The translations under genes were made by a program, and so were the position numbers. DNA of 64,000 nucleotides, from the NCBI RefSeq assembly GCF_018613805.1, contig NZ_JAGGPL010000013.1:186001-250000 (forward strand), written 5' to 3'. Shown here piece after piece: positions 44,679 through 54,320 of the stretch (position 1 is the stretch's first letter; the number at the start of each line of letters is the position of its first letter). The notes under the pieces are model-generated. The model saw only the letters and a program-made list of their open reading frames with translations. It searched no databases and had not been told where the DNA came from. This stretch comes from Arthrobacter sp. ISL-48. Its GTDB lineage: Bacteria > Actinomycetota > Actinomycetes > Actinomycetales > Micrococcaceae.

Positions 44679-47362
44679 ACGTCGAGCCCCATGTGAGTCG
44701 CCAGCCTCTTCGCCTCAAGTGAAGTTTTCGTGGCCGTTTTGGCTGCGGCCAGCCTCAACACGGCCCCGATGAAATCTTCCGGCACGTTGGCCGCTGTCCT
44801 CTGCTCGCCGGGAACGGCTGCCCATAGTTCGGTGCACGTAGCGAGCAACTCCGGAGTGCCGGCAGGAAGCCGGTGAAGGTCGGCTGCAACCCGTACTGAC
44901 GTGGTTATTGCCGGCCAGACAGTGTCAAGATGGCCTTCGTAGGCCACCAGGGCAAGGCCCCGGGTGAGGCGACCCAGCTCAAGCCGACCTGCATTCAACC
45001 GGCGTTCGACGGCCGTTCTAAGGTTTTCGGCGTTCAGCAGGCGCCGTCTGCAGAGCTCCAGCATGGTGTCAACGGCGTCTTCCCGGTGCTCCGGATTGTT
45101 GGCGACGAGCTTTCCGAGCAGCCATTCCTGGGTTTGCAGGCCAATGCCTCCGGCGGTTGCGCCCGTCATGTGACCGTGACGCCGGCTGACCAAGTCATCG
45201 TAAAAGGACCTCTGCCGGGACCATGTGGCGCCCAGGTCCGGCCAGAAGGGCACAACCGTCGATGCTGCGGGCCAATGGTTCCACTGCCAGTCCCTGCTGT
45301 CCGACCACATGTCCTTCGTGATCAACTCCCGGGGGATGGACGGAAAACGTTCCAGCGAAATAGGCAGGACGAGTGCTTCATTCTCGCGCGAAGGGGCGAA
45401 GCCGCCCCCGCCGACCCAGTCACGCAGGATCCGCCCGGCCAGGCGTTCGGGATCGGCTGAGCCGCCCAGCGGAGTGACAGGAAGCTCAGGTATATCCGAT
45501 GCTGACCGCTTGTCCAGCGGCCCCAGCCTCAGGAGTGCCTGGAAAAAGTCCGTTTCCCCGTATTGCCAGCCTTCGCGGGCAAACAGCTGGAGCATAGAGA
45601 CAAGCCGATCCAATTCCACCCTGAAGTCGGAGCGGCTGGGAGTGGCCAGTGAGTAGGGAACCAGCCCGGCTTGGACAGTCAACTCGCTGTAGCGAAAAAC
45701 GCGGATAACCGCGAGAGCGTTTAGGCGGCAGAAAGCGTCTGGCCAGCTGAATGGCCCTGACCTGGAAGCCTGGACACGCGCCGTCAGGAAGCGGTGGGCA
45801 CTACGATCATGCTCCCCTGACGCCCACATGGTCAGCACTGTTTCCGGATCGGGGTGAGCCCAATGGTCCGAGACCCGCGGCAGCGGCCTGGGCAGATCCC
45901 CGCTCCGGATTGAATGTCGCCGCGCGTACCAATCCCGGACCTCGTGGGGCGCGTGGTAGACGGAGCGTAGGAAGCGGTCGAGGTACTGCTCCTCTGCCAA
46001 GGTGTACGCGCCGTTCCTGTTCCACAGCGGTAGCGGCTTCTCAGTATCAACGTCGAACGCCACGTACACAGGAACTTCCGGCAGCCTGGTCCCGGTGCCC
46101 CACAGCGAAACCCCCGAAGTTTGTTCCTTCGCCATTGCGTCCGCCGATACACCCAGTATTGACTCCGCCAGGGTACGGATTCCCAGATCCGAGGATTCCC
46201 AAGCAGCCTCCCAACAGGCCGCTAGGATATCTTTGTTGTACCCAGCGCCCGCCCGTAGCGACTTAAGGTGCCGCACCAGCCGGTTCTGCGGTTTCTTCTC
46301 GCTCCTGCCGAACACTGCGACGCTGACGTCCTGAAGGTCCCCGCCAGTAAGAGTTGTCGCAAGCAGGAGCTCCAGGGCCATGAACGACAGGAATCCGGGT
46401 GCCGTCGCGACGGTTGAGATCAGCAGCGGAATGATCTTGCCCGCTTCGACTGGTTCAAGTTTCAAAGCCGCCAGAACCTCGGCCAGAACACGCTGGTTCG
46501 GAGATCCATCGCAGCGGGACAGTGCAGTAGCGGCCAGCTCGAGGATATAGGCCCGACTGACTGTCCCCCGCTGGATGTATTCACAGACGGCGGCTCCCAC
46601 GCCTGCGCCCTTCAACGGGGCCAGCGCATCCGGAATGCCAAAGCAACGCATCAGGGCTTCGGGCGCAGTGGCGTCGAGGTCAAACAGTTCCACCAGGTGT
46701 TTCTGCATTCTGGGAAGAACTTCGGAACGGCCTGAAGGATCGATGCGGAACTGCAGCCCTCCCCAGCTCGGGTATTCGTACTTCGCAGCAGTTTCATCGT
46801 CCCAGACTTCGTGGATCCGTCCCCGCATGAGCTCCCGGTAATAGAGTGCCCACAGCCGGGGATAGGCAATCAAATCATTGGTGGGAAGGTTGAAATGCAG
46901 AATGATCGGCAGGCAATGACGGATAAGCGCGGCAGCTGTTTCTCCGCCCGCCTTTGCGTTCTTGTTGATTGAAGCCGCCACGAAGCTGCGGCACCAGTCC
47001 TCGCCCTTCGACACCAGGATGTCGACGATCAGCATGACCTCGACGCTTCGGCTCGATGCCAGGCGCCGCCAGAGCAGGAGGCCGGCAGCTTTGCCTGGAG
47101 GATTTATAGACACGGTGACGAGGTCCCGGACAGTTGCGCGGAAAGGCAAGAGGACGTGATCCGTATGAACATTAGTGCGCCAGTCGGCGTCGTCACGCAA
47201 CAGCGACTGGCCGCCTTTCGTGAACCATGTCCTGGCCTCCGAGAGCTCGTCCGGAGGGACGGCCCTGATGTACTCAAACAGGGCAGGCCGGTCGCCGACC
47301 GTTAGCAGCCGCCGGATTTCCTGCACCATATGCGGATCGCCGCGTTCTTCAGGGCTGGTCAC
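44675..47362 (-). CDS. Large hypothetical protein coupled to SWIM protein (DUF6493-like)
   Basis: An 895-residue soluble protein with no membrane segment. It is mostly helical with leucine-rich repeats of helix pairs (for example GKIIPLLISTVATAPGFLSFMALELLLAT and LPIILHFNLPTNDLIAYPRLWALYY), suggesting a HEAT-like solenoid. It starts at GTG 47362, overlapping the SWIM gene stop by 4 nt, so the two should act together. In some actinobacteria I recall DUF6493-type proteins beside SWIM proteins in MoxR/VWA operons, but neither partner is present here. No catalytic motif seen. Confidence 0.75.
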   Translation of the reverse strand: MTSPEERGDPHMVQEIRRLLTVGDRPALFEYIRAVPPDELSEARTWFTKGGQSLLRDDADWRTNVHTDHVLLPFRATVRDLVTVSINPPGKAAGLLLWRRLASSRSVEVMLIVDILVSKGEDWCRSFVAASINKNAKAGGETAAALIRHCLPIILHFNLPTNDLIAYPRLWALYYRELMRGRIHEVWDDETAAKYEYPSWGGLQFRIDPSGRSEVLPRMQKHLVELFDLDATAPEALMRCFGIPDALAPLKGAGVGAAVCEYIQRGTVSRAYILELAATALSRCDGSPNQRVLAEVLAALKLEPVEAGKIIPLLISTVATAPGFLSFMALELLLATTLTGGDLQDVSVAVFGRSEKKPQNRLVRHLKSLRAGAGYNKDILAACWEAAWESSDLGIRTLAESILGVSADAMAKEQTSGVSLWGTGTRLPEVPVYVAFDVDTEKPLPLWNRNGAYTLAEEQYLDRFLRSVYHAPHEVRDWYARRHSIRSGDLPRPLPRVSDHWAHPDPETVLTMWASGEHDRSAHRFLTARVQASRSGPFSWPDAFCRLNALAVIRVFRYSELTVQAGLVPYSLATPSRSDFRVELDRLVSMLQLFAREGWQYGETDFFQALLRLGPLDKRSASDIPELPVTPLGGSADPERLAGRILRDWVGGGGFAPSRENEALVLPISLERFPSIPRELITKDMWSDSRDWQWNHWPAASTVVPFWPDLGATWSRQRSFYDDLVSRRHGHMTGATAGGIGLQTQEWLLGKLVANNPEHREDAVDTMLELCRRRLLNAENLRTAVERRLNAGRLELGRLTRGLALVAYEGHLDTVWPAITTSVRVAADLHRLPAGTPELLATCTELWAAVPGEQRTAANVPEDFIGAVLRLAAAKTATKTSLEAKRLATHMGLDV

Positions 47363-48711
47363 GCTGCGCCTCCCTCCGGGTCCGAGGCGTTGCTTAGCCT
47401 GAGCAACTGCACGGCCAAGACGTGTTTGCAGGGTCCCCGCGATCCGCGGTGCTCATGCCACCAGGGACACGTGCACTGGTAGGATCCTTCAGCCTCCCAG
47501 ATTTTGTGGACGTATGTGCCAACGCCGGAGGGCACTTCCCAGTAGGTGTCCTGCCGGGTCAAGCCCCCGGTGGCCACGATGCGGCGTGCAGCCGCAAGCC
47601 TCGGGTAGTCCTTGACGGTGCGTTCCGAATCTAGCGGCAGCTCGCGGTGGAAATAGGCACCTTCGAGCAGGTCGAATCCCACTTTGCCGGATGCCCCCAA
47701 ATGGGCGAGTCCGTGCGTGATCCGGTGGGCAGCAAGACCTGTCCTAGCTTGTAGCACGGCAGTTGAAATGACGGGCTGCCAGCCAAGGAACTCCAGAACG
47801 GCGGCGCCGGCATCGTCCGCGCCGGGAACAGCGAGCGACTCAAGGATCCCGCCCTCTCCGGAGAAACCCCTCCAGGGAGCAGGCGAAAGCAGCAGGGTGA
47901 AGTCGGCTCCGGGCAGCCTGAAGACCCAGCCGCTGGCCCCACTGTGGTGCTTGAAAATATCCAGGTGCGTCGCAAACCGTGCCACTCTCTTGGCGGAAGC
48001 TACCCGCCCGGTACCCGCTAAGGTAACCGTCGACGGCTTCGGCGTCGTCACCTCCCGGAGTCCTCTGCCCGATGGCAGGAGGAATACGGTCCGGCCCGGC
48101 TGCGCTGCTGGGAGTGCGGCAAGGAACTGGCCGACAGCGGATCCACTGATCGTGGCAAGGTGAGACATTGCCGCGGCCAGGCCCGGGGTCTCGGCGAAGC
48201 CCCGGACCCAACGGTCGGGAAGTTCGACTTTCCGTTCCACATGGCTCGCCGCCGGCGTCGAAATCAACAACTCGTCCCGGCCGACGGACAAATGAAGCGT
48301 CTCGTTGCGGTGTACGTTGGCGAGCGCGGAGCGGAGCGGGCTATTGATGTCCACGTTGGTTGTGCCGAAGCCGATCTCACCACCATCGAGGCCTGCTGCC
48401 AACAGATCCAGCCGCGCGTGAACGCCGTTGCAGGCAGAGAACGACTCGCACCGCAGCCGGTCTCCACTGGCGGTCATGACCGGATCGAGGACGTCGCTGA
48501 GCCGGAAAGCTACGTCAAAATATCTCGACGCGGCGACGTCCGCTACGGCCAGCAGAGCGTTCGCCACCACATCCGGCCGTGCCGCGAATCCGCGGAAAAA
48601 GCTGGGATTATCCACGATTCCCTGAGGTGTGGCGCCCAGGGCAGATTCAAGCAGAAGCTGCTTCCCGCCGTCGGCATCCTGAAGCGTGGATTCAGCCAAA
48701 TAGCCGCTCAT
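47359..48711 (-). CDS. SWIM zinc-finger protein
   Basis: A 450-residue protein whose C-terminus carries a SWIM finger, CxC-x12-CxH (Cys about 413, 415, 428 and His 430: CTCPWWHEHRGSRGPCKH). SWIM domains bind nucleic acid or protein. The first 380 residues are unrecognised, with alternating beta-like segments. ATG 48711 opens a two-gene operon with the 895-residue protein. No ATPase or VWA gene accompanies them. Confidence 0.85.
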   Translation of the reverse strand: MSGYLAESTLQDADGGKQLLLESALGATPQGIVDNPSFFRGFAARPDVVANALLAVADVAASRYFDVAFRLSDVLDPVMTASGDRLRCESFSACNGVHARLDLLAAGLDGGEIGFGTTNVDINSPLRSALANVHRNETLHLSVGRDELLISTPAASHVERKVELPDRWVRGFAETPGLAAAMSHLATISGSAVGQFLAALPAAQPGRTVFLLPSGRGLREVTTPKPSTVTLAGTGRVASAKRVARFATHLDIFKHHSGASGWVFRLPGADFTLLLSPAPWRGFSGEGGILESLAVPGADDAGAAVLEFLGWQPVISTAVLQARTGLAAHRITHGLAHLGASGKVGFDLLEGAYFHRELPLDSERTVKDYPRLAAARRIVATGGLTRQDTYWEVPSGVGTYVHKIWEAEGSYQCTCPWWHEHRGSRGPCKHVLAVQLLRLSNASDPEGGAA

Positions 48712-48888
48712 GGATTGGCCTCAACACGCAGTTGTACCTGGTCAGGGGTGGAGGCCACATCCGGGTGCAGGGACCGGTCCCCCACCGGCGAGGCCGCAGG
48801 CGGCGTCGACATAGCGAAAGCCTAAACCGGCACTCCGGGCATCCACCACGAAAGAAGGCCTCAAGTTTTCGTCAAGGCCGGGCACTGC

Positions 48889-49665
48889 CTAGTATTGGGT
48901 CCTGACATCTGCGGCTGCCTGGGCGCGCCTCTGCTTCCGGTGCCGGTGGACCCGCTGCGCAATGACCAACCCAGCCGCCGCCACCCCTACCGTGACCGGA
49001 TAGCCCATCAACCGTTCCAGCGTTCCGGGCTCCGGGACGTCCATGTGCGTCAGGCCGCCCGTCACCAGCGCGGCGAGCGATGCCAGCCCGCACACCAGGA
49101 TGAACCACCCCAGCGGGGTCTGGTTCAACCACAAAACTCCCAGCAACAGCAGCGCCGCTGAGCCTGCAATGAAGTACATGAGCGCGCCGGCAAAGTGCCA
49201 TTGAGAGCCTGCATCCTCGGGAAACAGGCCCACCATCATGGTGCCCGCACCCGCGGTCCCGGTGAGCACCCGAAACCACAAGGCCGCAAGCCAGGGTTTC
49301 CTGTAGCGGCCGGGATGAACGCGGGCACCGGGCCTGGCAGCGACACACAGCAGTCCAGAGCCCAGGAGCATCGCGCCGAGGAGCATCCCGAGCCCCTGCA
49401 CCACAAAAGAGGCATTCATGAGCAGGTGCAGCGGAGAACAGACATCCCGGCCGTCATAGATCCCGCACTGCACAGCGCCAAGATCGCTGATATAGCCGGT
49501 CCGGCGGTCGTACGGCCGCGGCCCCGCCCAGGCACCGATCACCGCCGTTTCAGCGGCAAAATACTGCAGGACACTCAGGACGGACCATGCTCCGAAGTAC
49601 TGGCGGGCTGACGTTGTGTCCGGGATGAAGGCCACCGCGGGCGCGGACATCGGGGCTGAGCTCAT
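48889..49665 (-). CDS. DUF998 membrane protein
   Basis: A 258-residue integral membrane protein with about six helices. The extracellular stretch RTGYISDLGAVQCGIYDGRDVCSPLH, with paired Cys, followed by LMNASFVVQGLGMLLGA, is characteristic of DUF998. The last part is strongly basic (QRVHRHRKQRRAQ), so cytoplasmic. Function unknown. It is divergent from the tRNA gene. Confidence 0.82.
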   Translation of the reverse strand: MSSAPMSAPAVAFIPDTTSARQYFGAWSVLSVLQYFAAETAVIGAWAGPRPYDRRTGYISDLGAVQCGIYDGRDVCSPLHLLMNASFVVQGLGMLLGAMLLGSGLLCVAARPGARVHPGRYRKPWLAALWFRVLTGTAGAGTMMVGLFPEDAGSQWHFAGALMYFIAGSAALLLLGVLWLNQTPLGWFILVCGLASLAALVTGGLTHMDVPEPGTLERLMGYPVTVGVAAAGLVIAQRVHRHRKQRRAQAAADVRTQY

Positions 49666-49748
49666 GCCAAGAGCGTAGTACGGGCTCCCACCTTGTATGC
49701 TTGTATCCGTGTCCGGACGGACCGGCCCTGCCGGAACAACGGATGCGC

Positions 49749-49821
49749 GCCCTCGTAGCTCAGTGGATAGAGCACGGCTCTCCTAAAGCCGGTGTCGTTG
49801 GTTCGATTCCAATCGAGGGCA
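49749..49821 (+). tRNA. tRNA-Arg (anticodon CCT)
   Basis: A complete cloverleaf: acceptor GCCCTCG/CGAGGGC, D-arm GCTC/GAGC, anticodon stem CGGCT/AGCCG with loop CTCCTAA, T-arm GTTGG-TTCGATT-CCAAT, discriminator A at 49821. Anticodon CCT (49782-49784) reads AGG, a rare arginine codon in such GC-rich genomes. CCA is not encoded. Confidence 0.97.
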
Positions 49822-49822
49822 C

Positions 49823-50311
49823 TTGAACCATCCCGAACCGGAGTTTGACCTCCGCGCGTACCTGTTCGGTTCCCGCACCGGTAATGTCACCGAAAGTAAA
49901 GCGGGCACAGGACGCTGGAACGTGGAACGCCAACTCCTGGACCGGTCGGCTGGCACCCGCGGAACCTTTTCCGGCGTCGTGCGTTTTTCCGCCACGGACG
50001 ACGACGGCGGCCTGGCCTTCCACGAGGAAGGCATCCTCCGCTGGCCCTCCTTTACAGGTCCTGCCTCGCGCGGCTATCTCTTGAAGCCCGCCGGTCGGGC
50101 AGATGCCCTGGACGTGTTTTTCGCGGACGGACGGCCCTTCCACCGAATGAGCTTTACCCGGGAAGCCAACCTGGACCGGCACTGGTGCGATCCTGACACC
50201 TATCGCGTGACGTACACCCTGGATAACGCTGACCGGTTCAGCTATGCCTGGGACGTGCGGGGGCCGCACAAAGACCTGCTGCTGACGTCCCGCCTGACCC
50301 GGCTATCCTGA
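49823..50311 (+). CDS. DUF6314-family protein
   Basis: A 162-residue soluble protein. GRWNVERQLLD, GTFSGVVRFS, HEEGILRWPSFTGPASRGYL, VFFADGRPFHRMSF and DRHWCDPDTYRVTY...YAWDVRGPHKD fit the DUF6314 pattern, a small beta-barrel-like domain of unknown function. It starts at TTG 49823, one base after the tRNA; its only plausible ribosome-binding site (GAGGG) is part of the tRNA acceptor stem. I see no better in-frame start before the conserved region. Confidence 0.8.
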   Translation: MNHPEPEFDLRAYLFGSRTGNVTESKAGTGRWNVERQLLDRSAGTRGTFSGVVRFSATDDDGGLAFHEEGILRWPSFTGPASRGYLLKPAGRADALDVFFADGRPFHRMSFTREANLDRHWCDPDTYRVTYTLDNADRFSYAWDVRGPHKDLLLTSRLTRLS

Positions 50312-50329
50312 ACGGTTAGGCTCGGAAGC

Positions 50330-50749
50330 ATGAAAGCCCGAATCGTGGTCTCCGCCGTCTGCGTTTTCGACGACGCCGGCCGGCTCCTGACCGTCCGCAA
50401 GAGCGGCACCGCCATGTTCATGCACCCCGGCGGAAAGCCCGAGCCCGGGGAAACCGCCGCGCTGGCCGCCGCCCGGGAACTCGCCGAGGAAGTTGGCATT
50501 GTTGTCGATCCGGGCGAGCTGGAGCTGATGGGCGTCTGGATTGCCGACGCCGCCAACGAGGCCGCCACGGACATCGAGGCCACGGTGTTCAGGGCGCCGG
50601 GAACCTGGACGGCCCATCCATCGGCCGAGATCGCCGAGATCCGCTGGCTGGACCTGGCCGCGCTGGATCGGGGAGTGCCGCTGCCCGCGGACCTCGCCCC
50701 GCTGCTCACGGACCACATCCTGCCGGAGCTTGCCGGGACGCGCGGCTAG
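50330..50749 (+). CDS. NUDIX hydrolase
   Basis: A 139-residue nucleoside-diphosphate-X hydrolase. The Nudix box begins at GGKPEPGETAALAAARELA and ends EEVGI (about 36-58), with all catalytic glutamates. Likely substrates are oxidised or non-canonical nucleotides; not assignable. It is 18 bp after the DUF6314 gene, and its 3' end overlaps the convergent ABC gene by 4 bp. Confidence 0.92.
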   Translation: MKARIVVSAVCVFDDAGRLLTVRKSGTAMFMHPGGKPEPGETAALAAARELAEEVGIVVDPGELELMGVWIADAANEAATDIEATVFRAPGTWTAHPSAEIAEIRWLDLAALDRGVPLPADLAPLLTDHILPELAGTRG

Positions 50750-52659
50750 AACTCCGGTACGGCTTCCTCGACCACCGCGGTGGCCTCAGCGAACTGCGTC
50801 CGGTAGAGCTCCGCATAGCGGCCCTCGGCCGCCAGCAGTTCGGTGTGCGTTCCGCGCTCCACGATCCGGCCGTCCTCCACCACCAGGATGACGTCTGCCG
50901 CTCGGATGGTGGAGAGCCGGTGGGCAATCACGACGGCGGTGCGCCCCTCAAGCGCGGCGCCCAGCGCAGCCTGTACGGCGGCTTCGTTCGTGGAGTCCAG
51001 GGCGGCTGTTGCCTCGTCCAGGATGACCACGCGCGGCTGCGAGATCAGCAGCCGGGCGATGGTGAGGCGCTGGCGTTCCCCACCCGAGAGCCGGTAGCCG
51101 CGCTCCCCCACCACCGTCTCCAAGCCGTCGGGCAGGGAACGGATCATGGTTTCCAGCCTGGCCTGCCGGATGACGTCCCACATGTCATCATCGGTGGCGT
51201 CGGGCCGGGCCAGGCGGAGGTTGGAGGCGATGGTTTCGTGGAAGAGGTGGCCGTCCTGGGTGACCATGCCGAGGGTGTCGCGCAGGGAATCAAAGGTGAC
51301 GTCACGGACGTCCAGGCCGGTGCCCGGCACTGTTCCACCGAGCCGCACGGCGCCGGAATCGACGTCGTAGAGCCGGGACAGCAGCTGGGCAATGGTGGAT
51401 TTGCCCGCTCCCGAGGAACCAACCAGCGCCACGGTCTGCCCTGGTTCCACCCTGAAGCTGATGCCGTGCAGCACTTCTTCGCCGCCGCGGGTATCCAGGG
51501 TGGACACTTCCTCCAGCGAGGCAAGCGACACCTTATCTGCTGACGGGTAGGCGAAGCGGACGTCGTCGAACTCGACGGACACCGGCCCCGGAGCTACGTC
51601 CACGGCGTCGGGCTTCTGCTTGATCAGCGGCTCAAGGTCCAAAATTTCAAAGACCCGCTCGAAGCTGACCAGGGCGCTCATGATCTCCACCCGGGCGTTG
51701 GACAACGCGGTGAGCGGCGCATAGAGGCGGGTCAGCAGCAGGGCCAACACCACCACATCCCCCGGAGCGAGCTGGCCGGCGATGGCAAGCCAGCCGCCCA
51801 GCCCGTAAACGAGCGCCAGGGCGAGCGCGGACACCAGGGTCAGGGCGGTCACGAAGGTGAACTGCAGCATGGCAGTGCGGATGCCGATGTCCCGGACCCG
51901 GCCGGCCCGGAGGGCGAATTCCCGGGATTCCTCGTCCGGCCGGCCGAAGAGCTTGACCAGGGTGGCTCCGGGGGCGGAGAACCGCTCGGTCATCTGGGTT
52001 CCCATGGCGGCATTGTGCTCCGCGGCCTCGCGCCGCAGGTCGGCAAGTTTGGAACCCATCCGCCGGGCAGGGATCAGGAAGATCGGCAGCAGGATCATCG
52101 CCAGCACGGTCACCTGCCAGGATGTGCCCAGCATGACGATCAGCGTCAGGATCAGGGCAACCACATTGCTGACCACAGCGGACAGAGTCCCGGCGAAAGC
52201 GGACTGGGCTCCGATGACGTCGTTGTTCAGCCGGCTCACCAGGGCGCCGGTACGGGTCCGGGTGAAGAAGGCGATGGGCATCTTCTGCACGTGGTCAAAG
52301 ACCCTGGTGCGGAGGTCAACGATCACGCCTTCGCCAATTGTGGAGGAGAGCCACCTGCTCACCAGCCCCAGTCCGGCCTCGGCAACAGCCACGACGGCGA
52401 TCAGCGTGGCCAGCCTGATTACTTCGTCCGCGCCGTCCTTGTTCACAATTGTGTTGACCACCTGACCCGCCAGGACAGGCGTGGCCACCGCGAGGAAGGC
52501 CAGCGCAATGGACAGCGCCACAAAGGCAATCAGCTTTCCGCGGTGCGGGCGGGCGAAGCCCATGACCCGCTTCAGCGTGGCTTTGGAGAACGGCTTGGAG
52601 CCGCTCTTGGCGCGGGTGATGTTGTACAGCGAGCCCCAGGCCACGCGTTCCATGCTCAT
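50746..52659 (-). CDS. ABC exporter, TMD-NBD fusion
   Basis: A 637-residue type IV ABC exporter. Six helices span about 40-330, Walker A GSSGAGKST is at about 422, signature LSGGERQRL at about 527, and Walker B VVILDEATAALD at about 547 with the catalytic Glu intact, so a homodimer is possible. Its ATG overlaps the stop of the ABC-F gene by 4 nt. Coupling with an ABC-F protein suggests both respond to the same antibiotic-like stress. Confidence 0.92.
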   Translation of the reverse strand: MSMERVAWGSLYNITRAKSGSKPFSKATLKRVMGFARPHRGKLIAFVALSIALAFLAVATPVLAGQVVNTIVNKDGADEVIRLATLIAVVAVAEAGLGLVSRWLSSTIGEGVIVDLRTRVFDHVQKMPIAFFTRTRTGALVSRLNNDVIGAQSAFAGTLSAVVSNVVALILTLIVMLGTSWQVTVLAMILLPIFLIPARRMGSKLADLRREAAEHNAAMGTQMTERFSAPGATLVKLFGRPDEESREFALRAGRVRDIGIRTAMLQFTFVTALTLVSALALALVYGLGGWLAIAGQLAPGDVVVLALLLTRLYAPLTALSNARVEIMSALVSFERVFEILDLEPLIKQKPDAVDVAPGPVSVEFDDVRFAYPSADKVSLASLEEVSTLDTRGGEEVLHGISFRVEPGQTVALVGSSGAGKSTIAQLLSRLYDVDSGAVRLGGTVPGTGLDVRDVTFDSLRDTLGMVTQDGHLFHETIASNLRLARPDATDDDMWDVIRQARLETMIRSLPDGLETVVGERGYRLSGGERQRLTIARLLISQPRVVILDEATAALDSTNEAAVQAALGAALEGRTAVVIAHRLSTIRAADVILVVEDGRIVERGTHTELLAAEGRYAELYRTQFAEATAVVEEAVPEF

Positions 52660-54320
52660 CGTTGGTGCTCCGTTGCGCCGGTCATCAGTTCAGTTACCAT
52701 CCCGTTTTCCACATTCCACCGTGCATCCAGCTGAACGTTTTCGAGCAGCCTCCGGTCATGGGTTACCAACAGCAAAGCGCCCTCATAACTTCCCAGCGCC
52801 TCTTCCAGCTGCTCTATGGCGGGCAGGTCAAGGTGGTTGGTGGGCTCGTCCAGGACCAATAGGTTCACACCGCGTGCCTGTAGCAGGGCCAGCGCCGCGC
52901 GGGTTCGTTCGCCGGGCGAGAGGGATTCAACCTGGCGTGCGGTGTGGTCCGCCTTCAGCCCGAATTTGGCCAGCAGCGTCCGGACCTCGGCCGGGGCCAA
53001 GTCTGTGAGCACGGCCTCGACGGCGTCTGCCAGGCTCAGGTGCCCGGCCAGCAGCCCGCGTGCCTGGTCGATTTCGCCGATGGCCACCGAGGCGCCCATG
53101 GCGGCATTGCCGGAGTCTGGATCCTGTACGCCCAGCAGCAGCCGCAACAGCGTGGATTTTCCGGCACCATTGGGCCCCGTGATGCCGATCCGCTCCCCTG
53201 CGTTGAGTTGGAGGTTGACCGGGCCCAGGGTGAAGCTTCCCTGGTGCACCACGGCATCCCTCAGTGTTGCCACCACGGCGCTGGACCGGGCTGCCTGGCC
53301 AATGGTGAACTGCAGCTGCCATTCCTTGCGCGGCTCTTCCACCACGTCCAGCCGGGCAATGCGGGACTCCATCTGCCGGACCTTCTGGGCCTGCTTCTCC
53401 GAGGACTCGGTGCTGGCCGCACGCCGGATCTTGTCATTGTCCGGGCTTTTCTTCATGGCGTTCCGCACGCCCTGGGAACTCCACTCGCGCTGCGTGCGTG
53501 CACGGGAAACCAGGTCCGCCTTGGTGGACGCGAACTCCTCGAAGCGATCACGCGCTTGCCGCCGGGCCACGGCCCGTTCCTCCAGGAACGCCTCATAGCC
53601 GCCGTCGTACACTGCTACTGAATTCTGGGCCAGGTCCAGTTCCACAATGCTGGTGACGCAGCGGGCAAGGAACTCCCGGTCATGGGACACCAGCACGACG
53701 CCGCCGCGAAGGCCCTGGACAAACGCTTCCAGTTTGGCCAGCCCGGCCAGGTCCAGGTCGTTGGTGGGTTCGTCCAGCAGGACGACGTCGAAGCGGCTCA
53801 ACAGCAGGGCGGCCAAAGCCACACGGGCGGCCTGGCCCCCGGATAACCCTGTCATGGGAGCGGCTGCACCGGTCTTCAGGCCAAGGTCGGCGAGCACGGC
53901 CGGAATGCGCTCGTCAAGGTCCGCCGCTCCGGAGGCCATCCACCGGTCAAAGGCCAGCGAGTAGGCGTCATCGGCGCCGGGAGCGCCGGAGCCCAACGCC
54001 TCGGCTGTAGATTCCATCTCCGCGGTGGCCTGGGTACACCCGGTCCGGCGGGCAATATATCCGGCGACCGTTTCGCCGGCCACCCGTTCATGTTCCTGGG
54101 GAAGCCAACCCACGAACGCGTCTGCCGGGGCAAGGCTGACGGTACCGTCCTGGGGCTGGTCCACGCCGGCCAGCAGCCGCAGCAGCGTGGATTTGCCGGC
54201 ACCATTGGCACCCACCACGCCCACTACATCGCCGGGCGCCACCGTCAACGAAAGGTTCGAGAAGAGTGTGCGGTGGTCATGGCCACCGGAAAGGTCTTTG
54301 GCAACAAGGGTTGCAGTCAT
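52656..54320 (-). CDS. ABC-F ribosome-protection/translation-factor ATPase
   Basis: A 554-residue soluble tandem-ATPase. First NBD: Walker A GANGAGKST (about 37), signature LSGGQAARVALAALLL, Walker B VVLLDEPTNDLD. Second NBD: GPNGAGKST (about 330), variant signature LSPGERTRAALALLQ, and LLVLDEPTNHLD. The P-site interaction linker lies between them (about 225-300, basic and helical). No membrane segment. ATG 54320 has GGGAG upstream. ABC-F proteins act on stalled ribosomes, and several give antibiotic resistance. The leader contains an attenuator and a uORF whose stop overlaps this start. Confidence 0.92.
   Translation of the reverse strand: MTATLVAKDLSGGHDHRTLFSNLSLTVAPGDVVGVVGANGAGKSTLLRLLAGVDQPQDGTVSLAPADAFVGWLPQEHERVAGETVAGYIARRTGCTQATAEMESTAEALGSGAPGADDAYSLAFDRWMASGAADLDERIPAVLADLGLKTGAAAPMTGLSGGQAARVALAALLLSRFDVVLLDEPTNDLDLAGLAKLEAFVQGLRGGVVLVSHDREFLARCVTSIVELDLAQNSVAVYDGGYEAFLEERAVARRQARDRFEEFASTKADLVSRARTQREWSSQGVRNAMKKSPDNDKIRRAASTESSEKQAQKVRQMESRIARLDVVEEPRKEWQLQFTIGQAARSSAVVATLRDAVVHQGSFTLGPVNLQLNAGERIGITGPNGAGKSTLLRLLLGVQDPDSGNAAMGASVAIGEIDQARGLLAGHLSLADAVEAVLTDLAPAEVRTLLAKFGLKADHTARQVESLSPGERTRAALALLQARGVNLLVLDEPTNHLDLPAIEQLEEALGSYEGALLLVTHDRRLLENVQLDARWNVENGMVTELMTGATEHQR

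Noticed and set aside
49749..50311. Integration site of a mobile element at the tRNA
   Set aside because: I find no integrase, no repeat of the tRNA 3' end nearby and no shift in composition.
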